A stretch of 64,000 nucleotides of DNA from Tengunoibacter tsumagoiensis (GTDB lineage Bacteria; Chloroflexota; Ktedonobacteria; Ktedonobacterales; Ktedonobacteraceae): NCBI RefSeq assembly GCF_003967535.1, contig NZ_BIFR01000001.1, positions 3,161,001-3,225,000 on the forward strand, given 5' to 3'. Under the pieces are notes generated by a model. The model searched no databases. It was not told the origin of the DNA and worked only from the letters and a program-made list of their open reading frames with translations. Positions 27,101-34,686 of this stretch are shown here, in pieces (position 1 is the first letter of the stretch; every line of letters begins with the position of its first letter). A program made the translations under genes and the position numbers.

Positions 27101-27935
27101 AGCGGCAGATGCAGTCGAAACCTTGCAGGTTCAACTTCAGGAAGAGATAGGGCCGCAAGAGAGGGGGCAGTTCCAGATTGATGTTGCGGACGGAACCCCG
27201 GTCCAGGAGAACGAAGGGGATCTTTCTGATGAAGAAGAGGCGCAGCTCAAACGCAACCGAAGACGCATAGATAGCCTGCGAAGCCGTTTAAAAGCCATGG
27301 GTGGATGTGATATCAATGCTCCTCAACTCTACGAAGAGACCAGGACGCGGTACGATTTTCTCTCGACTCAGATTGCCGATATGGATCAGGCATCCCTTCA
27401 TCTTCGTTCCATTATCAGTCAACTTGACGCTACCATGGCTCGCCAATTTGAGGCAACTTTCCAGGCGGTCAATGCTCGTTTTCGAGAACACTTTACGACC
27501 TTATTTAATGGAGGGGCAGCGCACCTGGAGCTTATAGCCAGAGCCACTGAAGAAGAGGGGGCAGTACAATCCAGCATGCCCACTGGCATTGAAGTCATCG
27601 TGCAACCGCCGGGAAAGAAAGTTCAGGACCTTTCATTATTATCCGGTGGAGAGCGTGCCCTGGTCTCTGCCGCCCTCCTGTTCTCCTTGTTAGAGATCAA
27701 CCCGCCCCCATTCTGTCTCCTGGATGAAGTAGACGCTGCCCTGGACGAATCCAATGTGGCGCGTTTCTGTGATATTTTAAAGCGACTGGCCCAGAGAACG
27801 CAATTTATCGTTATCACCCATAATCGCGTCACAATGACAGCGGCGCAGGTAATCTATGGTGTCTCCATGCGAGAGAGCGTCTCGCGTCTGTTATCGCTGC
27901 GTATTGAAGAGGTTGCAGTGCAAGGTGAGCATTGA
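24183..27935 (+). CDS. smc: Chromosome segregation protein SMC
   Basis: 1250 residues. The Walker A motif GPNGAGKS (residues 39-46) follows the N-terminal FKSFAARTF stretch typical of SMC. A long coiled-coil arm with Glu/Arg/Gln runs from about 170 to 525. The hinge is around residues 530-660 (LTGLVGPVPQLGVVPEGLELAL). A second coil runs back to about 1080. The C-terminal head has LSGGERALVSAALLFSLL (signature) and CLLDEVDAALDESN (Walker B). It forms a dimer that organises and segregates DNA with ScpA/ScpB, neither seen here. The GTG start at 24183 has no clear SD; a second GTG at 24207 is an alternative. Confidence 0.96.
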   Translation: MERGSVEPVYLKRLEMLGFKSFAARTFLEFSPGITAVVGPNGAGKSNVADSMRWVLGEQSMRQLRGKKSDDIIFAGGQGRASLGMAEVSLTLDNSTGWVPSEYSEITVTRRSYRSGENEYLINKQKVRLKDVLLLLAQARIGHDSYTVVGQGLIDAALSLRAEERRGLFEDAAGIRPFQVQKTDAEMRLKQTETNIERLRDIVSEIEPRLAPLAEQAERAHEFNQLNQELQEVLLAWYTLQWRRLLFVKERTSHAEREQEQKVRQLETSQQALDSQFHQLRLTRQQTQAQIAEARKACAEANEVVQKIERDLAVSEERIVGLERQRGDFQLEERRLRERSIVLQKQTIDLEEQCDLADEAVDTGSASLASLESLVAKVQKEYELDERRLRGAQNDLVQVQARLGSSQTELGRLQKQVGERNRTLSARRETIAQAQQSQRTRESRLIEERSRLETARNEEQQVSQRKQALTRTIADAQQELDRLKGLLAEAERRRRTLSDRLTMLKNWRQSLSGYSDGVRALLRAPAGKLTGLVGPVPQLGVVPEGLELALEAALGPYMQAVVVKTIPDAQHCLEFLNATKAGKAMVAWLERGDDDDGIQEVIQIQGQVEDDVLKRFLEGSPELQENVTGFAWRMVRCETALIPFFRRLLRGVVIVQDLNAAHELLAWSLHLSISSETDLPFTSVVTKAGEVLHVDGWLVGGSGKDGAATQGLLVHERELRELPQQLDEHKALIDQMNNLISEVQRGQEGRRIEQTALEKELQKLSMRINEINKNVQTAQREFERVQTEIQLAASVEQQLAAEVAGLEQEVAAAQERVQIHEKTQREMAGLVENLQYELEERAIVYRRQQDELGKARTALAVKRQEAKSLLQQLTQQRAQAQEIKGQLDQQIARSKEADQRRQHLQETIAQQKSSLTRAHEKAHTLLVQLQEIEGQLSTLDQQTTGMEQQRSRLRQALAEQESLYRKALLESQKAADAVETLQVQLQEEIGPQERGQFQIDVADGTPVQENEGDLSDEEEAQLKRNRRRIDSLRSRLKAMGGCDINAPQLYEETRTRYDFLSTQIADMDQASLHLRSIISQLDATMARQFEATFQAVNARFREHFTTLFNGGAAHLELIARATEEEGAVQSSMPTGIEVIVQPPGKKVQDLSLLSGGERALVSAALLFSLLEINPPPFCLLDEVDAALDESNVARFCDILKRLAQRTQFIVITHNRVTMTAAQVIYGVSMRESVSRLLSLRIEEVAVQGEH

Positions 27936-27966
27936 TCAAAGAACACGAGCGAAATGTGTAAGGAGA

Positions 27967-29334
27967 TCATATTGTTGGGATATTTCCCTTCCGTTCTAGA
28001 TTACCACTCTGGCTCTGCAAAATAAGGAATGATGCCCGGCGAGCATAGATCCATCCACATATGACAACGAGAAGGCAGATGAGAGCACCGATGAGCAGGG
28101 CAGTAGGAGCCCCAGTGGTTGCGGAGAGCCAGCCCATGAGAAGGTAGCCCAGAGGGAGGCTGCCGTCGAAGAGCAGTACCTGAACGCTGGTGACGCGTCC
28201 GTTGAGGTGTCGAGGCGTAATTATTTGCAGCGTGGCTATAGACTGCATAGCGAAGAGCTCTTCAGTAAAACCAATGCTGGTCATAAGCAGCAGCGATACA
28301 TAATAGTGATGCGAGAATGAGAAAGCGACCTCCAACAACGCAAAGATGAGCATAATGAGCAGGACACCGCGCAGCGTTGACCTTTGATTGCTCCAGGCAA
28401 GCCAGATAGCGGCGAGGAGAGCGCCGATGCCAGTGGCAGCCGAGAGAAAGCCCAGGCCGCTGGAACCTGCATGCAGCAGATTGGTGGCGATAGAAGGTAG
28501 AATCACACCAAAGTTTGAGCCAAAGAGCAGGACCAGCCCGACAACCAGCGTGAGCATCAGGATCTCCGGCGTGTGCCAGACGTAGGACAATCCCTGATGC
28601 AGACTATGCCAGGTGTTTTGTTGCCGATTCATACTTTTGTCCTGCGAAGCCGGACTATGAAGTTCATGGCTCTGTATGAAGCTCAGGCTGATAATGATCG
28701 GCAGGAAACTCAGGGCGTTCAGCAAAAAAAGCACCGTGAAATCAGTAGAGGCAATAATCAGTCCTCCCAGAGCAGGGCCAGCGATACGTGCCAGGCTGGC
28801 GAAGGATGAGCTCAAAGCGTAGGCGTTGGGCAGATCCTCACTGCCAACCAGCTCAACGATAAAGGATCGGCTGACCGGCTTGCCCAGACTATTGGTGAGC
28901 CCTGATAATAGGACCAACAGATAGAGCTGCCAGAGCTGGAGAGAGCCAGTCACAACAAGGAGCCAGAGCAGCAAAGACTGACACATGGCGGCGTATTGAG
29001 TAAAAAGCAGGATGCGCCGTTTAGGCCAGCGGTCAGCAACGACCCCTCCAAAGATCGAAAAGAAGAGAATCGGCAGGGCCTGGAGTGCTCCTACCAGGCC
29101 GATCTGCCAGGAGCTATGAGTTCGTTCCCACACCAGCCAGGTCTGCCCGATGCTTTGCATCATCGTACCCAATAGAGAGATACTCTGGCCGGACCAGAAC
29201 AGCCTGAAATTACGTTGCTGTAACGAGGTAAAGGCCCGTTGCCAGCCTGTTCTTTTCACCATTGCTTCCTGCTCAGAGACAGCCTTCTCCTGACGCGTAG
29301 ATTGTTTTCGTGTACATAACAAATACGGTTTCAT
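27967..29334 (-). CDS. MFS transporter, EntS/MFS_3-like exporter
   Basis: 455 residues from ATG 29334, chosen because SD AGAAGGGA precedes it; the frame is open upstream to 29502. About twelve membrane segments. FRLFWSGQSISLLGTMMQSI is the first, GGVVADRWPKRRILLF carries the loop-2/3 MFS signature, and the family resembles small-molecule or siderophore exporters (EntS, MefA). The substrate is unknown. It is convergent with smc, with a gap of 31 bases and no clear terminator. Confidence 0.87.
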   Translation of the reverse strand: MKPYLLCTRKQSTRQEKAVSEQEAMVKRTGWQRAFTSLQQRNFRLFWSGQSISLLGTMMQSIGQTWLVWERTHSSWQIGLVGALQALPILFFSIFGGVVADRWPKRRILLFTQYAAMCQSLLLWLLVVTGSLQLWQLYLLVLLSGLTNSLGKPVSRSFIVELVGSEDLPNAYALSSSFASLARIAGPALGGLIIASTDFTVLFLLNALSFLPIIISLSFIQSHELHSPASQDKSMNRQQNTWHSLHQGLSYVWHTPEILMLTLVVGLVLLFGSNFGVILPSIATNLLHAGSSGLGFLSAATGIGALLAAIWLAWSNQRSTLRGVLLIMLIFALLEVAFSFSHHYYVSLLLMTSIGFTEELFAMQSIATLQIITPRHLNGRVTSVQVLLFDGSLPLGYLLMGWLSATTGAPTALLIGALICLLVVICGWIYARRASFLILQSQSGNLERKGNIPTI

Positions 29335-29536
29335 AGTGGTAGTTCCCTTCTGCTCTATCCCTGTTAAATTGCATAGCAAGTATACAAGAGGCACAAATGG
29401 AACACACCGCCCAAAAGCACGATGTCCTGCACTTGACAAAAATGATACAATTAAAATGAGAAATATTATCTTTACCTGCGTAAGCTGCAAATGAATTTCC
29501 ACTATTTATGGAAAAGCTTGCGATGGTGACAGAGAC

Positions 29537-29565
29537 TTGACAATGGGATTGGAATAGTATATAAT
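29537..29565 (+). promoter_or_regulatory. Consensus sigma70 promoter of the 5S rRNA gene
   Basis: TTGACA (29537-29542) and TATAAT (29560-29565) are both perfect consensus with a 17-base spacer. Expected transcription start is about 29572, some 35 bases before the 5S sequence. The minus-strand MFS gene is divergent. Confidence 0.9.
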
Positions 29566-29606
29566 TGATTGTGTTAAGAAAAAAGCCGCCTGTATGTGCA
29601 GGTGAG

Positions 29607-29720
29607 CTGGTGACTGTAGCGAAGAGGGTCCACCCGTTCCCATCCCGAACACGGTAGTTAAGCTCTTCAGCCCTGATGATACTCTGCGGGCAACTGCATG
29701 GGAAAATAAGACGTCGCCAT
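29607..29720 (+). rRNA. rrf: 5S ribosomal RNA (stand-alone)
   Basis: The core GTCCACCCGTTCCCATCCCG, then AACACGG, TTAAGCTC and a later GGGAAAATAAGACGTCGCCA are the usual 5S landmarks. The terminal helix TGGTGAC (29608-29614) pairs with GTCGCCA (29713-29719), giving about 114 nucleotides. A flanking GGTGAG/CTCACC (29601-29606, 29721-29726) extends the pairing for precursor processing. No 16S or 23S gene is within 29 kb upstream or 34 kb downstream, so the gene is not part of a local rRNA operon. Confidence 0.93.
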
Positions 29721-29725
29721 CTCAC

Positions 29726-29750
29726 CCGCCCATCATAGGCGGTGTTTTTT
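29726..29750 (+). terminator. Rho-independent terminator of the 5S gene
   Basis: CCGCC (29726-29730) and GGCGG (29738-29742) with loop CATCATA, followed by TGTTTTTTT. It directly follows the 5S terminal helix. Confidence 0.85.
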
Positions 29751-29896
29751 TGTCTTTTTTTACAGCGCCCTGACGCAGTGGACGTGTTGTAAAGGGATAG
29801 GAGAGCTTCCCATCTCTGTGGTATAGTAAATGTACGATCTTTTGTCGAGCTCCTATTTACCCCATCTCGTTGTAGTGTAAAAGAGAGAAGGCCTTC

Positions 29897-30892
29897 ATGG
29901 AACCACTAATCGATAGTTATGGTAGGCGTATCAAAAATATGCGTATCTCCATCACCGATAAATGTAATTTTCGCTGCACCTATTGTATGCCTGCCGAAGG
30001 TTTACCCTGGTTAAAGAAGGCAGAGATCCTTTCCTATGAAGAGATTGAGCGTGTCGTGCGTGTAGCCGTGGACATGGGGATTGAGCAGGTACGTTTGACA
30101 GGTGGTGAGCCACTGGTAAGGCGTGACGTGCCTGAGCTCGTGCATCAACTGCGTCAGATTGAAGGTCTTCAGAGTCTGAGTCTGACCACGAATGGCGTCT
30201 TGCTAAAGCAGCAAGCCAGAGCATTGGCGCAGGCCGGTCTCACACGTATTAATGTCAGTCTTGACTCACTGCTGCGCGAAAAGTTTACCCAGCTCACGCG
30301 ACGCGATCAGTTAGAGAGCGTGCTGATTGGCCTGGCAGAGTTGGAACAGTATCCAGAGATCCATCCAATCAAGATTAACGCCGTCGCCATGCGTGGTTTC
30401 ACAGAAGAAGAAGTGCTTGATTTTGCCAGGCTTGCTCGCCGAAAGGCCTATGTCATTCGGTGGATAGAATTTATGCCCCTGGACGCCGATCAAGCGTGGC
30501 GCAAAGAAGATATCCTCACTGGACAGGAGATTAAAGAGCTTATCGAAGCGGAGTACGGACCTCTTGTGCCTATTACCACTGGCGACCCCTCAGAAACGGC
30601 CAGGCGCTATACCTTTGCAGATGGCATCGGAGAAGTAGGGTTTATTAATCCGGTCAGCGAACCCTTTTGTGCCTCGTGCGACCGTATTCGTTTGACGGCT
30701 GATGGGCAACTTCGTACGTGCCTTTTTGCCACAGAAGAGACCGACCTGCGTTCGGTTCTGCGCTCTTCAAGCGATAATGAACTTCTGGCCCAGGCCATTC
30801 GTGAGGCCGTGTCGCATAAAGAGTTAAAGCATTATATTGGAGATAAAAGATTTAAAAGAGCGAGCCGTAGTATGTCTAGAATTGGCGGATAA
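29897..30892 (+). CDS. moaA: GTP 3',8-cyclase MoaA
   Basis: First step of molybdenum cofactor synthesis: converts GTP to the 3',8-cyclo intermediate. 331 residues, the normal length. The radical SAM cluster is at TDKCNFRCTYCMPAEGL (Cys23, Cys27, Cys30). The second cluster is in PFCASCDRIRLTADGQLRTC, and the protein ends SMSRIGG with the family Gly-Gly tail. SD AGAGAGAAGG precedes the ATG. It is alone here, with no other mo-cofactor genes except the degenerate MoaD-like protein at 4.3 kb. Confidence 0.96.
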   Translation: MEPLIDSYGRRIKNMRISITDKCNFRCTYCMPAEGLPWLKKAEILSYEEIERVVRVAVDMGIEQVRLTGGEPLVRRDVPELVHQLRQIEGLQSLSLTTNGVLLKQQARALAQAGLTRINVSLDSLLREKFTQLTRRDQLESVLIGLAELEQYPEIHPIKINAVAMRGFTEEEVLDFARLARRKAYVIRWIEFMPLDADQAWRKEDILTGQEIKELIEAEYGPLVPITTGDPSETARRYTFADGIGEVGFINPVSEPFCASCDRIRLTADGQLRTCLFATEETDLRSVLRSSSDNELLAQAIREAVSHKELKHYIGDKRFKRASRSMSRIGG

Positions 30893-31003
30893 ACTTTTAA
30901 ACCGAGTACATAGGCATTCTTAGTTACCAAGCCATTAGATTTTCGTCATTATAGACAAGTAGTAGGCTTACCTGTGCTTTTAATTGATAAAAAGGAGGCA
31001 TAG

Positions 31004-31045
31004 GTGTTAGTGTCTCTTGTGAGAAAATGGTCGTACAGGTTGTAG
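31004..31045 (+). CDS. Putative 13-codon leader ORF
   Basis: GTG 31004 follows AAAGGAGG at about five bases and reads VLVSLVRKWSYRL before TAG. It lies in the 175-base gap between moaA and the next HTH gene, whose start at 31068 is in another frame. The SD is stronger than that of many real genes nearby, so the ORF may be translated and influence the downstream gene. Chance cannot be ruled out. Confidence 0.35.
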   Translation: MLVSLVRKWSYRL

Positions 31046-31067
31046 GGACGACCAGAAAGAGGATCCA

Positions 31068-31274
31068 GTGGAAAACTCAGACGCGGATTTACTCACGGTT
31101 AATGAAGTGGCCCAACGTCTTCGTGTGGATGACACCACCGTTCGTCGTTGGATTAAGAGTGGCGTTCTTGATGCTATACCACTTCCCCATAGTGGCGTGC
31201 GCCAGGCCTATCGTGTTCGTCGCACCACTTTGGACGCTTTGCTAGCCGACCCGGCCCCCACTGTACACGAGTAG
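31068..31274 (+). CDS. Small MerR/excisionase-type HTH DNA-binding protein
   Basis: 68 residues, start GTG 31068 with AGAAAGAGG upstream. LLTVNEVAQRLRVDDTTVRRWIKSGVLDA is the HTH_17 / excisionase-like motif, followed by QAYRVRRTTLDALLAD, which completes the winged helix. Such one-domain proteins bind DNA as phage excisionases or as transcription regulators. No integrase, att site or phage gene is present, so I call it a chromosomal regulator. It lies 69 bases before thyX and may share its transcript. Confidence 0.78.
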   Translation: MENSDADLLTVNEVAQRLRVDDTTVRRWIKSGVLDAIPLPHSGVRQAYRVRRTTLDALLADPAPTVHE

Positions 31275-31343
31275 CCAAATAGCCTCCGACCTGCTAGACT
31301 ATGGGCCAGTGTATTCTCCCACTAGCAGTTAGGAGGTATTTTT

Positions 31344-32264
31344 TTGTCTACTATCGATATTCCGGCGCTCTTCCAGCAGTTAAATGGAAGTGAAGATACT
31401 GGTCTGGCCTCAATTCACACTCCCGTTCAGCATACGCCAGAGGGAACGCCTTATCTTGAGGCACCTGGAGTCGTCGTTCTTGCTCGCCCTCAGACGAATA
31501 TGGCTGGTCTGGCAGGCTTTCTCGACGGCTTTGATCCGGCACTACAATTCCCTGATTATCTCAATGATCCAACCCCACTTCCTGATGGCGCACAGTTGTG
31601 TAAGATCGCGGGTCAGGTCTGTTATATGAGCTTTGGTCCAAAACGTTCATGGAACGAAAAGGCAGAGAAGTATTTCAATAACCTCAAATCTTCCGGCCAT
31701 GGCTCAGTCTTTGAGCATGCCAATTTCAGCCTCCTCTTCTATGGGATCTCGCGCAGCGTTACCCATGAATTGATTCGTCATCGTGCGGGCTTTGCGTATT
31801 CTCAGTTGAGCCAGCGCTACGTCTCAGGTCGCTCTCTTCGTTTTGTCGAACGGCCCGAATATCGCGTGGATGAGCAGTTGCATCAGTTTTTCTTGCAGCG
31901 CATCGATCGCGCGGCACACGAATATGCAGCCTTAACTGATCGTTTACTGGAGATGCAGCATGAAGGGGTGGAGATTTTGAGCGCTGACGCGCGGACTGAT
32001 CTGCGCAAAAAGGTGCAGCAGACTGCTCGTTCGGTTCTTCCCAATGAGACAGAGACGACTGTGGTCGTGACTGGCAATACACGTGCCTGGCGTCACTTTA
32101 TTGAGATGCGTGCCAATGCACATGCCGAGACAGAGATTCGCGAACTGGCAGTGCGTGCGTTTCTCTGTCTTCGTTTGACTGATCCCGTTCTTTTCGATGA
32201 TTATGAGCTTGAATCGTTGTCTGATGGAACATATGCCGTCAAGACAGATTTTCACAAGATTTAA
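31344..32264 (+). CDS. thyX: Flavin-dependent thymidylate synthase ThyX
   Basis: Makes dTMP from dUMP using methylene-THF, FAD and NADPH. The signature RHRAGFAYSQLSQRY is at about residues 145-159 (consensus RHRxxSxxxxSxR; the first Ser position is displaced by Phe-Ala-Tyr here). HEL before it and the ETETTVVVTGNTRAWRHFIEMR block near 230-260 are also typical. 306 residues, with about 60 residues more at the N-terminus than minimal ThyX. Start is TTG 31344, seven bases after SD AGGAGG. A hairpin CTGCTAG/CTAGCAG (31291-31297, 31322-31328) precedes the SD, and an upstream CCTCC could pair with GGAGG. Confidence 0.93.
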   Translation: MSTIDIPALFQQLNGSEDTGLASIHTPVQHTPEGTPYLEAPGVVVLARPQTNMAGLAGFLDGFDPALQFPDYLNDPTPLPDGAQLCKIAGQVCYMSFGPKRSWNEKAEKYFNNLKSSGHGSVFEHANFSLLFYGISRSVTHELIRHRAGFAYSQLSQRYVSGRSLRFVERPEYRVDEQLHQFFLQRIDRAAHEYAALTDRLLEMQHEGVEILSADARTDLRKKVQQTARSVLPNETETTVVVTGNTRAWRHFIEMRANAHAETEIRELAVRAFLCLRLTDPVLFDDYELESLSDGTYAVKTDFHKI

Positions 32265-32301
32265 GCCTGCTAGCTGGCTGGAGCTCTCTCAACAATGTCC
32301 G

Positions 32302-32835
32302 TCACAATGTACGTCGATAGAGCTGCCAGCCAGCTTCATGTTTATCGCGAATTGGCTGGAGTTCGCATTTAGCAGCCAGTTGTGGTGAGCGTGGATCCTT
32401 TACGGGAAGAAGTGCCTCAAAATAGACGGGAACTCCTTGCAAGGATGCCTCCCATTCAAATTCAGAGGCAAGTAGATTGGCTCGATTGGTTGCACAGATA
32501 AGCAAGGCTCGACCAGCATGGCGGCCCCGGTGGATGGGGCTGACAGCCCCATGACAACGAAGATGATAGCCATCGGAAGTCTGTAGAGTCTCTACGAGAG
32601 TATAGCCAATAATCTCTCCCTCTATCCCTTCTAATGTCTCCCCCTGGCCCCAGGTATTGAGCTCGTCATCGTCATCGGTGATCACAAAGGCATTGTTCTC
32701 TGCGTCAAGTTGGTGTAGCCAGGCCTCGAATGCCTCTGCATGAAAATGTAGTTGCTGTCCATCCTCCTGCGTCGCCGCTTGATAGATTGGCCATAGCGCT
32801 GGAAGATCGCTTGCGCGAAACGTACGTATACGCAT
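32302..32835 (-). CDS. GNAT family N-acetyltransferase
   Basis: 177 residues. The start MRIRTFRASDLPALWPIYQAAT is the usual GNAT beginning; VSPIHRGRHAGRALLIC fills the place of the acetyl-CoA-binding Arg/Gln-x-x-Gly-x-Gly/Ala loop. Only one acetyltransferase domain is present. The acceptor is not identifiable. Its ORF ends close to thyX in convergent orientation, with 37 bases between. Confidence 0.8.
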   Translation of the reverse strand: MRIRTFRASDLPALWPIYQAATQEDGQQLHFHAEAFEAWLHQLDAENNAFVITDDDDELNTWGQGETLEGIEGEIIGYTLVETLQTSDGYHLRCHGAVSPIHRGRHAGRALLICATNRANLLASEFEWEASLQGVPVYFEALLPVKDPRSPQLAAKCELQPIRDKHEAGWQLYRRTL

Positions 32836-33097
32836 AGATTATGTTCCATTTCAGTTAGCAAAAATTTCCTATTTCCTCATTATATCTTCTGCACAGACTC
32901 CACTTCTGCCCCGCTTTGCGCCCTGTCTGGCGAAACACTGCTTGTTAGTAGATACACAAGAGCTGATATATACTAGAGATGTAATTTTAGTTGTTCCAGG
33001 TGACCCAATAGTTGTGTATTTTTACATTTTTAGAGGTCCCAGGCCATCCCTTAGTGAGAGAGGCCGTAGGGCGCACCGTAACGAAGGAGTACTACTC

Positions 33098-34258
33098 TTG
33101 ACCACTATCTCGCATGTGCAGCGTATCCGTCAAACCCTTCCCGCAGTTGAATCCCGTATTTATTTAAATGCAGGAACCTTTGGTCCTATTCCTAAGCAGG
33201 TTGTGCAGGCAATGCAAGCACGTATACAGGAGGAACTGGCAGAAGGCAGATTGGGTATGCAGTCTTATGAGCAAAGAAGTCTGATTAGTCAGCAGGTTCG
33301 AGAGCGCGTGGCTCATCTGCTCCATGCAGATGCCGATGAAATTGCTTTGACAGCAAATACCAGTGAGGGAATGAACATTGCAACCTATGGTCTTGATTGG
33401 CAGGCGGGAGATGAGGTCATCACGACGAATCATGAACACCTTGGCGCGTTAGGTCCTCTCTACCAACTACGTGAACGCCGAGGTATTGTCATTCGGATGG
33501 CCGATCTCGGAGAGCGTGCTGACAGGCCATTAGTGGCCGCGATTGAGAAGGTTCTGACGCCACGTACGCGTTTAATCGTCCTTTCACATGTAACCTGGAC
33601 AACCGGGACAGTGCTAGACGTACGGGCGGCCTCTCGGCTTGGGAAGGCCAGAGGTATTCCTGTGCTGATTGATGGAGCTCAATCTGCTGGCAATATTGCC
33701 ATCAATGTGAAAGAGCTCGAGGCAGATCTCTATGCGATTCCCATGCAAAAATGGTTATGTGGACCTGATGGTACGGGGGCATTGTATATTCGTAGAGATC
33801 TCTTAGACCGCATTGCACCGACGTATGCTGGTTATCCCTCAAAAAATCATCTTTCGGAGAGAGAGTGGGAGCTCAAGGCAGATGCTCAGCGTTTTGAGGT
33901 TGGAGGACGGCATATGTCTGCTCTGGCAGGTCAGTTAGCGGCTTTACAATGGCTTGAGGATGAGATTGGGTATGACTGGTTGTTTGAGAGAATTGCCGAT
34001 CTGAATGACTATGCGTATGCCGTCTTAAAGGACATCCCCGGTCTGACAGTCTTAACGCCGCAGCCTGGCTCGAATGGGCTGCTTTCATTCAAGTTGGCGA
34101 ATGTGGATGATGCGGAGGCAGTGAGTATCTTGCAGAAGCAGCATGGAATCTATTTAAGAAATTTGGCAAATATCCATGCATTGCGTATCTCCACAGGATT
34201 CTATAATACCCAGGAAGATATTGATCATCTTGCTAAAGCCGTAGTGAAACTTTTCTAA
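33098..34258 (+). CDS. Class V aminotransferase family PLP enzyme (EgtE-like candidate)
   Basis: 386 residues from TTG 33098, chosen because AAGGAG lies eight bases before it; the frame is open further up to 32942. The PLP lysine is in IPMQKWLCGPDGTGALYIRR, and HVTWTTGT, IDGAQSAGN (PLP-phosphate contacts) and RFEVGGRHMSAL fit the cysteine desulfurase/isopenicillin-epimerase class. egtB and egtD follow 430 bases later. In the ergothioneine pathway EgtE is such a PLP C-S lyase for hercynylcysteine sulfoxide, so it is a fair candidate. A terminator separates it from egtB, so co-transcription is doubtful. Confidence 0.82.
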   Translation: MTTISHVQRIRQTLPAVESRIYLNAGTFGPIPKQVVQAMQARIQEELAEGRLGMQSYEQRSLISQQVRERVAHLLHADADEIALTANTSEGMNIATYGLDWQAGDEVITTNHEHLGALGPLYQLRERRGIVIRMADLGERADRPLVAAIEKVLTPRTRLIVLSHVTWTTGTVLDVRAASRLGKARGIPVLIDGAQSAGNIAINVKELEADLYAIPMQKWLCGPDGTGALYIRRDLLDRIAPTYAGYPSKNHLSEREWELKADAQRFEVGGRHMSALAGQLAALQWLEDEIGYDWLFERIADLNDYAYAVLKDIPGLTVLTPQPGSNGLLSFKLANVDDAEAVSILQKQHGIYLRNLANIHALRISTGFYNTQEDIDHLAKAVVKLF

Positions 34259-34272
34259 GAAAGAGAGCAGAG

Positions 34273-34298
34273 GAGGAGGTGTTGTCGAACCTCCTCCA
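34273..34298 (+). terminator. Rho-independent terminator after the class V aminotransferase
   Basis: GGAGGAGGT (34273-34281) pairs perfectly with ACCTCCTCC (34290-34298) across eight bases, followed by ATTTT. It lies 14 bases after the stop codon. Confidence 0.75.
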
Positions 34299-34686
34299 TT
34301 TTGGGAGAGATAGCGTGCTGTAGGAGAAAAAAATGCTAAAAAAAAAATCGTAAAAAAAGAATGAGTCAAGCAGGAGGTGCTGTGCATCTGAGTGCTTGAG
34401 TGTATCTGGGGAGTGAGCGTGGATAGATTGGTAAAGGGAGTATTGTAAGCGCGTTCAGCCATGTACATGTAAACCATCGCGAGTGTACAATGGACCCCAC
34501 AGGATAAAGCATCCATCATGCTAGCAGATAGTACGAGAGCGAAACCAACAGGACGCTGTTATTCGTATTGCCAGTAAGAAGGAATTGTAGGTAGTCACAA
34601 ATCAGAGCGGTGAGTTATCAATTCGTGTGTAGAGAGATTCCAATCATGCCAGCATTCAATGTGGACTGGCATCAAGGAGAGCTACC
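34299..34686. other. Intergenic region upstream of egtB
   Basis: 388 bases with no gene I can support. It has a long A-run near 34326-34358 and an imperfect inverted repeat with CCATGTACATG and GTGTACAATGG around 34458-34492. It probably holds the egtB promoter. EgtB starts at GTG 34687 after SD AAGGAG. Confidence 0.55.

Noticed and set aside
31068..31274. Excisionase-like protein as a sign of a prophage or integrated element
   Set aside because: No integrase, att repeats or phage genes nearby; the flanks are housekeeping genes.
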